DNA from: Flavobacterium enshiense
GTDB taxonomy: Bacteria; Bacteroidota; Bacteroidia; Flavobacteriales; Flavobacteriaceae
NCBI RefSeq assembly: GCF_022836875.1
Contig: NZ_CP090376.1
Location: 1,302,001 to 1,366,000, forward strand
Direction of reading: 5' to 3'
DNA length: 64,000 bases
Part shown: positions 55,401 through 64,000 of the stretch, one piece after another
Layout: every line of letters begins with the position of its first letter
Numbering within the stretch: the stretch's first letter is position 1
The notes under the pieces: model-generated
What the model was told of the DNA's origin: nothing
The model's input: the letters and a program-made list of their open reading frames with translations, nothing else
The model's database searches: none
Made by a program: the position numbers and the translations under genes

Positions 55401-58400
55401 CTGAGTTGATTCAATTCAACGGTGCGGACTATGTTACCATAGATGGATTGAATACAGGTGGTAGCTCACTGATAATTTCGAATATAAGTACGTCTGCCAC
55501 AGCTGGAACTTCCACTATTAAATTTCAGGCCGATGCGACTAACAATACAATTACGAATTGTACAGTGTTAGGTTCGGCTACTGTGCCAAATCTTACTGAC
55601 GGTGGTGTGGTTTATTTTGCCACAGGAACGACAACAGGGAACGATGGCAATACAATATCAAATTGTAACATCGGCCCTGCAGGTTCTAACCTTCCTTCCA
55701 AATTAATTTACGGAAAAGGTACGACTACAAGTGCAGCAATTGGAAACAGTGGGATTACAATCACCAATTGTAATTTGTATGATTATTTTTTAAGCACAGG
55801 TTGTGCCGCGGTTTACGTATTGGCAGGAAATATGGACTGGACTGTGACAAATAATAGAATGTATCAGACAGGGACCCGTACTTTTACAGCTGTCGGAATC
55901 ATGTATGGTATTCATTACTCAGATCCGACAAATGGAGGTAATGTTCAGTTTACAGGGAATACCATGGGATATGCCAGCAGTACAGGAACCGGTACTTTAA
56001 CATTAGCGGAAAGTGGTAGTGGTGCCTGTCATTTCCAGGGTATTTATTTTGGTGCACCGACAAATTCAATTCCGGCTAATAATCTAAACAATAATGTTAT
56101 TTCCAATATTTCTTTAACATCCACTACGGGTATATTTTATGGGATTTATAATGGGGTAACATCAGCTTCCGGAAACACAACTAACATCAACGGTAATACA
56201 ATCCGAAATATTGCTACCACAACGACTACAGGTAATGTTTGGGCTATTTTTGGGGGAGCGGCAACCACGCTAAATTGTAGTAATAATACAATTGATAATA
56301 TCTCCAGAAACGGCGCGGGAACTTTATACGGAATTAATTATGGTGCAGCACCGAATGTAACGGTAGATGGTAATATTATTACAAATTTAAGTTCGACACA
56401 TGCTACAAGTACAAATAACCTTGCCGGTATTTTTACCAGTGCCGCTTCTGCAAATGAAACAATTACAAACAATGTAATCGGTAATTTGTCATCAACTTCT
56501 ACTGCTGTGATGGCGGTTAATGGTATTTATTCTACTGTAGCCTCTACAGGGAACAGAACATTCCGCAAAAACGTAATAAGCAATCTATCTCTTGCGCCGA
56601 CAGGAACTGGACAGTTATATGGAATCAGACTGACATTGAGTGGTCCTTTGACAGACATTTCGGAAAATACTATTCATACATTTACAGGAGGAAGTACGAT
56701 TAATGGAATTCAGATAGGCGGGGGCGCTGTTAACAATGTGTTCCGAAACAAAATCTACGGATTGGGTACTTCTACGGCATCGACTGCTGTATATGGTATT
56801 GGTCTTTCCGGAGGAACTACTCATAATATGTATAATAATATTATCGGAGATTTAACGGCTTCTGCAGCTAACCTTGCGGGGACTCCTAATCAGGTGGTTG
56901 GGATTAATGCGACCAATAGTGTTGCTACGCTTAATTTGTATCATAATACAGTTAAAATAAATGCTTCCAGTACAGGTGCTAATTTTGGAAGTAGTGCGGT
57001 TAGTGCCGGAAGTACTGTGGCTTTATCGATGCGCAATAATATTTTAGTGAATACTTCCGCGGCTAACGGTACAGGGTTATCTGTAGTCTTAAGAAAGCCT
57101 GGATTAAATACGTATGATAATGCGTCGAACAATAACTTGTTTTACGGTACGGCTATTTATACAGACAATGCCGGACTTACAGATTTGACTTTAAATGAAT
57201 TTAAAGGCCGAGCAGTGGGTCGTGATGTTGTTTCGGTGACTGAGAATCCTAATTTTGTAAGTCAAGTAGGTTCAAATTCTGGTTATCTGCATATCGATGC
57301 TGCTATAGCAACACAAGTTGCAGATGCGGGAACAAACATTGCTATGGTTACAACTGATTTTGATGGAGAACCAAGAAATGCATCAACTCCTGATATTGGA
57401 GCAGACGAATTTGCTCTTGTACAATGTGCTGCCGCTTTGGGTGGGAATAGTACACCAGCGACAGCAACAATATGTACTTCAGGAGGTACAATAATTTCAG
57501 TTAACGGTCATACTGTTGGTAATGGAATTACATATCAGTGGGAATCTTCATCTGACCCTGCATTTACAACACCAGTAAATGAAGGTGTGGCAGCTACAAC
57601 ATATGCTAATTTAACAACGCCTACTATTACTGCGACTACTTACTATAGGTTAAAAGTTACTTGTGGGGCAGGGATGTCTGGTTATTCCACTGTTTCAACT
57701 GTAACAGTTACTCCAACTGTTGCAACAGATTTTACTCAGGTAGCACCAATCTGTTCGGGAGAAACGTTAGCGGCATTGCCTTTAACATCAAACAATGGAA
57801 TTGCAGGAACATGGTCTCCGGCATTAAACAATGCGGCAACAACTACGTATACGTTTACACCAAATTCAGGTCAGTGTGCTTCAACAGCAACGATGACCAT
57901 TACGGTAAATCCGGCTACAGCTCCAGCCTTCACTCAGGTAGCAGCTATTTGTTCCGGATCAACATTGTCGGCATTGCCTTTAACATCCAATAACGGAATC
58001 GCGGGAACTTGGTCTCCGGCATTAAACAATGCGGCAACAACTACGTATACATTTACGCCAAGTTTAGGTCAGTGTGCTTCAACAGCAACGATGACCATTA
58101 CAGTAAATACGACTCCAGCACCTGTTGGGTCTTCAACACAAACTATTTCAGGAGGAGTGCCTTCGGATGCTACTATTGAAGATTTAACACCTACAGGACC
58201 TGGTATTGTTTGGTATCCTACAGCAGCTGATGCTTTAGCGGGGACCAATGCAATTCCTGCGGGAACGCAATTGACAAACGGAAGCGTTTACTATGCAATG
58301 CAGACTGTTGGGGGTTGTAGAAGTACTTCTTATTTGGCTGTTACTGCTTCTGTGACATTGGGTGTGAATGATTTTATTTTAAGTAATTTAAAATTATACC

Positions 58401-58609
58401 CTAACCCGGTTGCTGATATCTTAAAAGTAGAAAATGGACAAACTATTTCTATTATAGAGGTTTACAGCATTACAGGGCAAAGAGTTATGACTAAAACTGT
58501 AAATACAATGTCGGCTTCAATTGATATGTCGCCTTTGGCTGGAGGGACATATTTAGTTAAAGTTGTAGCTGATGATGTTGTTAAAACAGTTAAAGTGATT
58601 AAAAAATAA
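52406..58609 (+). CDS. Giant T9SS surface protein with beta-helix repeats
   Basis: A 2067-residue protein. The N-terminus has a ~20-residue charged extension (KKKYVKGPDDSSSG) before the hydrophobic signal LLVLLLFVFFGVSNVRGQ. Two long homologous halves (about residues 40-800 and 935-1680) consist of parallel beta-helix/pectate-lyase-like repeats rich in NNTITNxTV, NGNTIxNI and YGIYNG. A linker domain (GDGVSYYFVAQDNA) lies between them. At about 1790-1920 are two ~70-residue repeats beginning ICSG. The C-terminus is a type A T9SS sorting domain (LYPNPVADILKV, ITGQRVMTK, LAGGTYLVKV, KVIKK). It is a probable adhesin or exopolysaccharide-binding protein. The catalytic residues of a lyase are not evident. 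Confidence 0.88.
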   Translation: MKKKYVKGPDDSSSGLLMRSQKLLVLLLFVFFGVSNVRGQVTVSGATSGNGPYSTLGEAFTAIGISQTGANINIAITGNTTELVTASLGAGDWSSVTITPSGGSWTISGNLASELIQLNGADNVTINGLNAGGNGLTIINTNATNTAGVATIKFMADATNNTITNCTVLGSGIAPTGVAAANLGGVVYFAAGTAAGTGNDGNTISYCNIGPAGTALPSKLIYSNGTTTPETAGNSGITIRNCNLYDYFLSTGCAAVYAGQGNSDWIINDNKIYQSGVRSFSAAGVMYGIYFSNATFGSNLQVTSNTIGYTSSAGTGFVNLSGSSFAGQFQGIYFTGLAGGTKTYDVNNNTVANISLNSSTGSFYGIYNGVGSPSSSIVNINGNTIRNITGAGNTGVVNPIFGGAAATLNCNTNTIATISRSGAGIFYGINYGIATNVTVNGNSITNLSSTATGATSTAIFGGIYCSVASLTETITNNTINGLASSSTSSQVVFGINTGTGNQNKTIQNNIVSNITMAAASTGTVHGIRMTNAGALNVISGNTISSIAGPNKGAGNGINGFSMSSGTVNNVYNNKVYGLNGPGAASGVIGFAITGGTTYNIYNNIMGDLTAPTANDTHAVIGFNSWSPTMNIYNNTVVLNGSNSGTNFGSSIVYSDGPYTLRNNIMINNLPSRGSGVSVVLRLPGGMANYGATSDNNLFAGTNIHTTSGFTGLDATLAAFKTRATGRDVSSVTETPTFVSTVGSDPNYLHINTTVPTQIESGGAAIPSVVTNDFDGNTRSLTTPDIGADEFTGVANDLTAPAIVHTPDPVCAPGSRTISATFTDASGVATTGTGMPVAYWRINSGAYTAVVGTSMGNGVYEFTIGTGSVMGDGVSYYFVAQDNAATPNVTVYPSLGAAGFSVNPPLAATPPTTPLTLATPMNGIYTVGVGGNFTTLTAAVSDYNKRCLNGPVTFTLTDTAYASETYPIVIRQNADASAVKTLTIKPASGVAATVSGNLASELIQFNGADYVTIDGLNTGGSSLIISNISTSATAGTSTIKFQADATNNTITNCTVLGSATVPNLTDGGVVYFATGTTTGNDGNTISNCNIGPAGSNLPSKLIYGKGTTTSAAIGNSGITITNCNLYDYFLSTGCAAVYVLAGNMDWTVTNNRMYQTGTRTFTAVGIMYGIHYSDPTNGGNVQFTGNTMGYASSTGTGTLTLAESGSGACHFQGIYFGAPTNSIPANNLNNNVISNISLTSTTGIFYGIYNGVTSASGNTTNINGNTIRNIATTTTTGNVWAIFGGAATTLNCSNNTIDNISRNGAGTLYGINYGAAPNVTVDGNIITNLSSTHATSTNNLAGIFTSAASANETITNNVIGNLSSTSTAVMAVNGIYSTVASTGNRTFRKNVISNLSLAPTGTGQLYGIRLTLSGPLTDISENTIHTFTGGSTINGIQIGGGAVNNVFRNKIYGLGTSTASTAVYGIGLSGGTTHNMYNNIIGDLTASAANLAGTPNQVVGINATNSVATLNLYHNTVKINASSTGANFGSSAVSAGSTVALSMRNNILVNTSAANGTGLSVVLRKPGLNTYDNASNNNLFYGTAIYTDNAGLTDLTLNEFKGRAVGRDVVSVTENPNFVSQVGSNSGYLHIDAAIATQVADAGTNIAMVTTDFDGEPRNASTPDIGADEFALVQCAAALGGNSTPATATICTSGGTIISVNGHTVGNGITYQWESSSDPAFTTPVNEGVAATTYANLTTPTITATTYYRLKVTCGAGMSGYSTVSTVTVTPTVATDFTQVAPICSGETLAALPLTSNNGIAGTWSPALNNAATTTYTFTPNSGQCASTATMTITVNPATAPAFTQVAAICSGSTLSALPLTSNNGIAGTWSPALNNAATTTYTFTPSLGQCASTATMTITVNTTPAPVGSSTQTISGGVPSDATIEDLTPTGPGIVWYPTAADALAGTNAIPAGTQLTNGSVYYAMQTVGGCRSTSYLAVTASVTLGVNDFILSNLKLYPNPVADILKVENGQTISIIEVYSITGQRVMTKTVNTMSASIDMSPLAGGTYLVKVVADDVVKTVKVIKK

Positions 58610-58637
58610 TTACTAATTAATATCTGCCTATTTAAGG

Positions 58638-58665
58638 ACCGCCTGATGATTCAGGCGGTTTTTTT
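58638..58665 (+). terminator. Terminator between the two giant genes
   Basis: ACCGCCTGA (58638-58646) pairs with TCAGGCGGT (58651-58659) around a TGAT loop, followed by Ts. The two giant genes are therefore separate transcription units. Confidence 0.9.
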
Positions 58666-58837
58666 ATATCGGCGTCGGTCCTGGCAGGCTATTGCCTTGT
58701 GAATGAATGTGAATTTTTGAAATCTAGGCTTTTAATTTCTTTTTATTTGTTAAAGGTATTTTTTGGTTTTGATTCTTTGCGATAAAAAATTGGTTTTTTA
58801 AAAAATTGTTATATTAGGGATTAAATGTTAATTTATT

Positions 58838-58908
58838 GGGAAATAAAATTTTTTTAAACGTTAATTCTGTGTAGTTTAGTCCAACTATTAACAAAAATTT
58901 TTTATTTT
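58838..58908 (+). repeat. Leader/promoter region duplicated before both giant genes, copy 2
   Basis: It matches 52331-52405. The identity continues into the signal-peptide codons downstream, so the duplication boundary lies in the promoter. Confidence 0.85.
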
Positions 58909-61900
58909 ATGAAGAAAAAATACATTAAAGGGCCGGATGAGCCATCATCCGGGCTTCTGATGAGGTCACAAAAGCTGCTCGTGCTGCTTTTGTTTGTTTT
59001 TTTTGGAGTTTCAAATGTCCAGGGACAGGTTACGGTTTATGGTGCTTTGACAGGCAACGGGACCTATACTACTTTGGGCGCGGCATTTACGGCCATTGGA
59101 ACTACTCAAACTGCGGCTAATATCAATATTGATATTTCCGGGGATACTAATGAGCTTACTCTTGCAAAACTTGATGCGGGGGATTGGTCATCCTTGACAA
59201 TTAAACCGGTCGGGGGAAATAGGACAATTTCAGGTAATTTGGCTTCTGAAATGATTCAGTTTAATGGTGCGGATAATGTTACCATAGACGGTTTGTATTC
59301 AGGAGGAAAAGGACTGACAATTTCCAATTTAAGTACATCGGCTAATATCAATACTTCCACTATAAGTTTCGTGGGAGATGCTACTAACAATACAATAACG
59401 AACTGTAATATATTAGGTTCAAATACAACTAATACCTCTACTGCAGGGGGAGTGGTTTTTTTCGGTACCGGAACTTTAACCGGTAATGACGGAAATACTA
59501 TTTCAAGTTGTGATATTGGTCCGGCAGGAACGGCTCTTCCGGCTAAACTGATTTTCTCATTAGGGACAAATACCAATGAGGGCACTTGTAACAGTGAGAT
59601 AACAATCAGTGACTGTAATTTGTACGACTATTTTCTTGCATCTAATAATAGTGCGGCGATTTTTGCTTCGACAGGAAGTTCTGCCTGGAACATCACGAAT
59701 AATAAGATTTACCAGACGGGTACGCGTACGTTTGCCTCTGGTTATGTAATGTATGGTATTTGTTTTTCCAGTGCTAATTATGGTAATGGTGTACGCATCA
59801 TCGGGAATACCATAGGATATGCTACTAATGCAGCAACCGGAACATTGAACATTGATGTGAAAACATTTAATGGAAGTTTTTATGGTATTTTTACCAATAC
59901 TTCGCCTACTGCATCAGAAACATGTTATATTGCTGATAACGCGATTGCTAATGTAGCTTTAACATCTACATCTGCTACTAATGGTACTATTTATGGGATT
60001 TACAATGGCGCAACGACAGGCACCAGCAATACGATTAATATTGAAGGGAATACAATCAGAAATCTTTCTAATGTTAATAATACAGGTATGTTTTATGGTA
60101 TTTCCGCTGGGGTTGCCGCTACATTGAATTGTAATGACAACACGATTGATAATCTGACCAGAAATGCGGCTGGAATTCTCTATGGAATTAATTATGGTTC
60201 GGCACCTAATGTAACAGTTGACGGTAATACAATTACAAATTTGAGATCTACAAGTACTACAAGTACATCTGCCATGGCTGCTATTTTTTCATCGACAGCC
60301 TCTCAGCTGGAGACAGTTAAAAATAATACAATTACAGGCTTGACTTCTTCATCAACAGGTGCTCAAACGATAGATGGTATTAAGATCGGAACGGGTACTG
60401 CAAATAAAACGATTCAAAATAATGTTGTGAGTAATATTACTCTTCCGGCTACGGGAACAGGAACTATTCATGGAATCCGAATGGCTAACGCAGGACCTGT
60501 TAATGTTATTTCAGGGAATACTGTTTGTTCATTTTCAGGAGGAAACAGTGGTGGGATTAATGGTATTTCTATGTCAGCAGGAACCCTTAACAATGTTTAC
60601 AACAATAAAGTGTGGGGATTAAGCGGTACAGGAGCTGCATCTCAGGTTATTGGTTTTGGCATTACAGGCGGTGGAACCTATAATATTTATAATAATATTA
60701 TGGGTGATTTAACTGCGCCAGTGGCGACAAACGGTGGAGTTGAACCTCATCACGTAATCGGTATTAACTCTTGGGGAATGCCTATGAATCTATACAATAA
60801 TACCATTGTACTGAACGGTTTAAATACTGGAACTAATTTCGGATCGAGCGCTGTGTCTAGTGGAGGTCCGTTAACGCTGCGAAACAATATTTTGATTAAT
60901 AATCTGCCGTCCAGAGGTACAGGAGTATCTGTAGTATTGAGACTGGCAGGTGGTATATCGCCTTATGACGCATCATCTAATAATAATTTATTAGCAGGTA
61001 CTAACATCCATGTGAAAAACCAAGCGGCAGGCCCAGTAACGAATGATTTAGATGCAACATTGGCAGCATTTAAAATCAGAGCTGCAGGCCGCGATGTTTC
61101 GTCGGTGACTGAGACTCCTACTTTTGTAAGTATGGTGGGTTCCGACGCGAATTATTTACACATCAATACAACTGTGCCTACACAAATTGAAAGTGGCGGT
61201 GCTCCGATTACTACAGTAACTGATGATTTTGATGGAAATCCTAGAAATCCAAGTACTCCAGATATTGGGGCGGATGAGTTTACAGGGATTGCTCTTGACT
61301 TAACGGGGCCTATAGTTGTTCATACTCCGGATCCAACATGTGCTTCGGGAACCAGAACTATTTCGGCAACTTTTACAGATGCTTCAGGTGTGCCTACAGG
61401 GGGTGTCGGTTTGCCGGTAGCTTATTGGAGAATAAACTCAGGGGCTTATACTGCTGCGGTAGGAACGTCTATGGGGAATGGTGTCTATGAGTTTACCATT
61501 GGTACAGGAAGTGTTATGGGAGATGGTGTTTATTACTATTTTGTTGCACAGGACAATGCGTCAACTCCAAATGTGTCGGTATATCCTTCTCTTGGTGCAG
61601 CCGGATTTGGTGTTAACCCTCCTTTAGCAGCAACACCACCAACAGCGCCACTAACGCTGGCAACTCCTATGAATGGTATTTATACAGTAGGGGTTGGTGG
61701 AAATTATACAACATTGACTGCGGCGGTTTCGGATTATAATAAAAGATGTCTGAACGGACCTGTAACTTTTACGTTAACTGATGTGGCGTATGCGTCCGAA
61801 ACATATCCGATTATCATACAGCAAAATGCTGATGCCAGCGCGGTTAAGACATTAACAATTAAACCGGCTTCAGGTGTTACGGCAACAATTTCAGGGAATG

Positions 61901-64000
61901 TGGCTTCTGAGTTGATTCAACTCAATGGTGCTGACTATGTTACTATTGATGGATTGAATTCAGGTGCAAGCTCACTGACAATTACAAATACTAATGCAAC
62001 TGCAACTGCTGGTACGATTAAATTCCAGAACGATGCAACAAATAATACCATAACGAACAGTTTTGTATTGGGTTCAACTACAGTGGCCAATACTGTTGCC
62101 GGAGGTGTGATTTTCTTTGGAACAGGTACTGCCAACGGAAATGACGGGAATACTATTTCGAATTGTAACATCGGTCCTGCGGGAACAAACCCTTCTAAAT
62201 TAATTGGAAGTATCGGTTCTACGACGAATGCAGGGATTGCGAACAGTGGGATAACAATTACCAATTGTAATTTCTATGATTTCTTTATGTCTTCCGGATG
62301 TTCTGCGATTTATGCAGGTGCAGGGAATACTGATTGGACTATCACAAACAACAAAATGTATCAAACGGCGACCCGTACGTTTACGGTTGCCGGGATTTTG
62401 TATGGTATTGCTTTTTCTAATTCAGCTGGTGAAAATGTAAAGATAACAGGGAATACTATAGGGTATGCTGACAGTACAGGAGCCGGAAATATGGTATTGG
62501 CTGGATCTGGTGTCGCAGGGGAATTTCAGGGTATTTATTTTAATAGTTCTCCTAGCGCTACAACTGTGTCTAATATAAATAACAATACGTTTGCAAATAT
62601 TTCATTAGCGTCCAGTACAGGAAGATTTTTTGGTATTTACAATGGTTCAGGAGCAGCTTCAAATACAATCAATATAAATGGTAACGTTGTTAAGAATATT
62701 GTAACTACGACTACTACCGGTGTTGTTAATCCGATTTATGCGGGACAGGCAGCTACATTAAATTGTAATAATAATACAATTGATAATATTTCCAGAAATG
62801 GCATTGGAAGTTTCTATGGTATTAACTACGCTCAGTGTACAAATGCTACGTTTGATTCGAATATTATTACTAATTTAAGTTCGACAGCTACAACAGGAAC
62901 AACTACTTTTGCCGGTTTTTATGCTAATTCAGCCTCTGCTACGGAGACATTTACAAACAATACAATCAGTAATTTGTCATCGTTATCTACTCAGCTTATT
63001 CCAATTTACGGTATTTGGAATAATATTTCTGTAGCTACAGGGGATAGAATATTCCGCAATAACACTATAAGTGATTTTTCGCTTCCGGCGACAGGTACAG
63101 GTACGATGTACGGAATCAGAATGCCAAATAGTGGTGCTTTAAATGAGATTTCCGGTAATACCATTCATACGTTTACGGGAGGAAGTTCAATAACGGGTAT
63201 CTCTATAGGCGGAGGTGCAACTAACAATGTATTCCGAAACAAAATCTACGGATTAAGTACTGCTTCGACAGCTTCAGTTTCGTTATGGGGTATGTATCTT
63301 AGTGGTGGAACGACCAATAATGTCTATAATAACATTATCGGTAATATAACTGCAACAGCGACAACTCTTGCGGGAACACCTAGTCAGGTTAATGGTATAA
63401 CTGCAGCGGCTGGAACCGTAGCTTTGAATCTGTATAACAATACAGTCGTACTTAGCGGGACAAGTTCCGGAGCTAATTTCGGATCGACTATAATCGGTTG
63501 CGGACCTGCGGTTGCATTACTTATGCGCAACAATGTTTTTGTAAATAATTGTGTCGCTACTGGTACAGGGGTGGCTACTATGATGAGAAGAGCTGGTGTT
63601 GTAGGTTATGACGCGGCATCTAACAACAACCTATTCTACGGTCAGGCTTATTATACAGATAATGCTGGGGCTACAGATTACTTATTGGATACTTTTAAAA
63701 ACAGATTAGTGAACCGCGATGGTCTTTCTGTGAGTGAGAATCCGAATTTCTTAAGTATGGTAGGTTCAGATGCGAATTATCTGCATATTAATCCTGCTAT
63801 ACCTACTCAAATTGAAAGTGCTGGAGTAAACATTACTTCTGGTGCAACTGATTTTGACGGAGATACAAGAAATGCAACTACACCAGATTTAGGTGCTGAT
63901 GAATTTGCAGGTACACCACTAACAGTAGTGACTATTAACAATGTTGGAATTACACCGTCAGGTGATCAATGTACAGCAGTAAGCAGAACCGTTACAGCTA
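58909..64000 (+). CDS. Second giant beta-helix surface protein (3' end outside the window)
   Basis: The frame is open from ATG 58909 to the right edge, about 1697 codons. I checked that GAT-ATT at 61261 and GAA at 63901 keep the same frame. The N-terminus repeats MKKKYIKGPD and the same signal peptide as its neighbour, and the beta-helix halves and the GDGVYYYFVAQDNA linker domain also correspond. A long stretch (about 61290-61850) is nearly identical at DNA level to 54780-55340 of the first gene, suggesting recent duplication or gene conversion. The predicted T9SS C-terminus lies beyond the window. The function is inferred from the paralogue. Confidence 0.87.
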   Translation, partial: MKKKYIKGPDEPSSGLLMRSQKLLVLLLFVFFGVSNVQGQVTVYGALTGNGTYTTLGAAFTAIGTTQTAANINIDISGDTNELTLAKLDAGDWSSLTIKPVGGNRTISGNLASEMIQFNGADNVTIDGLYSGGKGLTISNLSTSANINTSTISFVGDATNNTITNCNILGSNTTNTSTAGGVVFFGTGTLTGNDGNTISSCDIGPAGTALPAKLIFSLGTNTNEGTCNSEITISDCNLYDYFLASNNSAAIFASTGSSAWNITNNKIYQTGTRTFASGYVMYGICFSSANYGNGVRIIGNTIGYATNAATGTLNIDVKTFNGSFYGIFTNTSPTASETCYIADNAIANVALTSTSATNGTIYGIYNGATTGTSNTINIEGNTIRNLSNVNNTGMFYGISAGVAATLNCNDNTIDNLTRNAAGILYGINYGSAPNVTVDGNTITNLRSTSTTSTSAMAAIFSSTASQLETVKNNTITGLTSSSTGAQTIDGIKIGTGTANKTIQNNVVSNITLPATGTGTIHGIRMANAGPVNVISGNTVCSFSGGNSGGINGISMSAGTLNNVYNNKVWGLSGTGAASQVIGFGITGGGTYNIYNNIMGDLTAPVATNGGVEPHHVIGINSWGMPMNLYNNTIVLNGLNTGTNFGSSAVSSGGPLTLRNNILINNLPSRGTGVSVVLRLAGGISPYDASSNNNLLAGTNIHVKNQAAGPVTNDLDATLAAFKIRAAGRDVSSVTETPTFVSMVGSDANYLHINTTVPTQIESGGAPITTVTDDFDGNPRNPSTPDIGADEFTGIALDLTGPIVVHTPDPTCASGTRTISATFTDASGVPTGGVGLPVAYWRINSGAYTAAVGTSMGNGVYEFTIGTGSVMGDGVYYYFVAQDNASTPNVSVYPSLGAAGFGVNPPLAATPPTAPLTLATPMNGIYTVGVGGNYTTLTAAVSDYNKRCLNGPVTFTLTDVAYASETYPIIIQQNADASAVKTLTIKPASGVTATISGNVASELIQLNGADYVTIDGLNSGASSLTITNTNATATAGTIKFQNDATNNTITNSFVLGSTTVANTVAGGVIFFGTGTANGNDGNTISNCNIGPAGTNPSKLIGSIGSTTNAGIANSGITITNCNFYDFFMSSGCSAIYAGAGNTDWTITNNKMYQTATRTFTVAGILYGIAFSNSAGENVKITGNTIGYADSTGAGNMVLAGSGVAGEFQGIYFNSSPSATTVSNINNNTFANISLASSTGRFFGIYNGSGAASNTININGNVVKNIVTTTTTGVVNPIYAGQAATLNCNNNTIDNISRNGIGSFYGINYAQCTNATFDSNIITNLSSTATTGTTTFAGFYANSASATETFTNNTISNLSSLSTQLIPIYGIWNNISVATGDRIFRNNTISDFSLPATGTGTMYGIRMPNSGALNEISGNTIHTFTGGSSITGISIGGGATNNVFRNKIYGLSTASTASVSLWGMYLSGGTTNNVYNNIIGNITATATTLAGTPSQVNGITAAAGTVALNLYNNTVVLSGTSSGANFGSTIIGCGPAVALLMRNNVFVNNCVATGTGVATMMRRAGVVGYDAASNNNLFYGQAYYTDNAGATDYLLDTFKNRLVNRDGLSVSENPNFLSMVGSDANYLHINPAIPTQIESAGVNITSGATDFDGDTRNATTPDLGADEFAGTPLTVVTINNVGITPSGDQCTAVSRTVTA

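Noticed and set aside
59256..59585. Minus-strand ORFs inside the giant genes (also 61935-62264 and others)
   Set aside because: They are antisense to a long, in-frame beta-helix gene and mirror its repetitive codons.

Overview
The window comes from an AT-rich Bacteroidota chromosome, most likely Flavobacterium or a close relative. The signs are: three proteins with C-terminal type IX secretion (T9SS) sorting domains plus a fourth cut off by the window edge, a TonB-receptor/DUF4249 lipoprotein pair, several TAnnTTTG promoter boxes, a LytTR regulator relic, and few recognisable Shine-Dalgarno sequences. No rRNA, tRNA, CRISPR array, transposase or integrase was recognised.

Layout. 1-6.3 kb is housekeeping: the 3' end of a pyruvate dehydrogenase E2 gene, a short-chain dehydrogenase, a SprT-like protein, mannose-1-phosphate guanylyltransferase, an Mla-type lipid ABC transporter pair and a hybrid histidine kinase. 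6.4-12.7 kb is surface polysaccharide biosynthesis: GT2, a second glycosyltransferase, an FkbM methyltransferase and a flippase. It is interrupted by a 1.8 kb segment lying between two copies of a 91 bp direct repeat. 12.7-16.6 kb holds a wrecked LytS/LytR-like regulator and a TonB receptor with its DUF4249 lipoprotein.

16.6-39.2 kb is an accessory zone. It is made mostly of single, unrelated, minus-strand genes (two DUF1801, two VOC, two serine hydrolases, OsmC, MscS, DHFR-like, AHSA1, SDR, two-component propellers and several unknowns). They are separated by a modular family of dispersed intergenic repeats carrying a terminator hairpin and short TAAC/GTTA core-like boxes. The arrangement looks like a gene-cassette archive. 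A small plus-strand island here (33.4-35.2 kb) encodes a secreted two-cysteine peptide, a regulatory-domain protein and a thioredoxin-like protein. The zone also holds a 3' fragment of a fabH-like gene whose full-length relative is at 42.5-43.6 kb.

39.2-52 kb returns to core functions: a repeat-rich T9SS protein, an HTH regulator with a conspicuous operator cluster, a ketoacyl-ACP synthase III, gcvP, a UbiA-like membrane protein, and a tight three-gene operon (GH109-type oxidoreductase/glycosidase, sugar nucleotidyltransferase, NahK-like sugar 1-kinase) that could form an N-acetylhexosamine salvage route. Between fabH and gcvP lies an 0.8 kb tandem array of paired palindromes that resembles REP/BIME elements. 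52.4-64 kb carries two giant paralogous T9SS-type beta-helix surface proteins in tandem with duplicated promoters and leaders; the second runs off the right edge.
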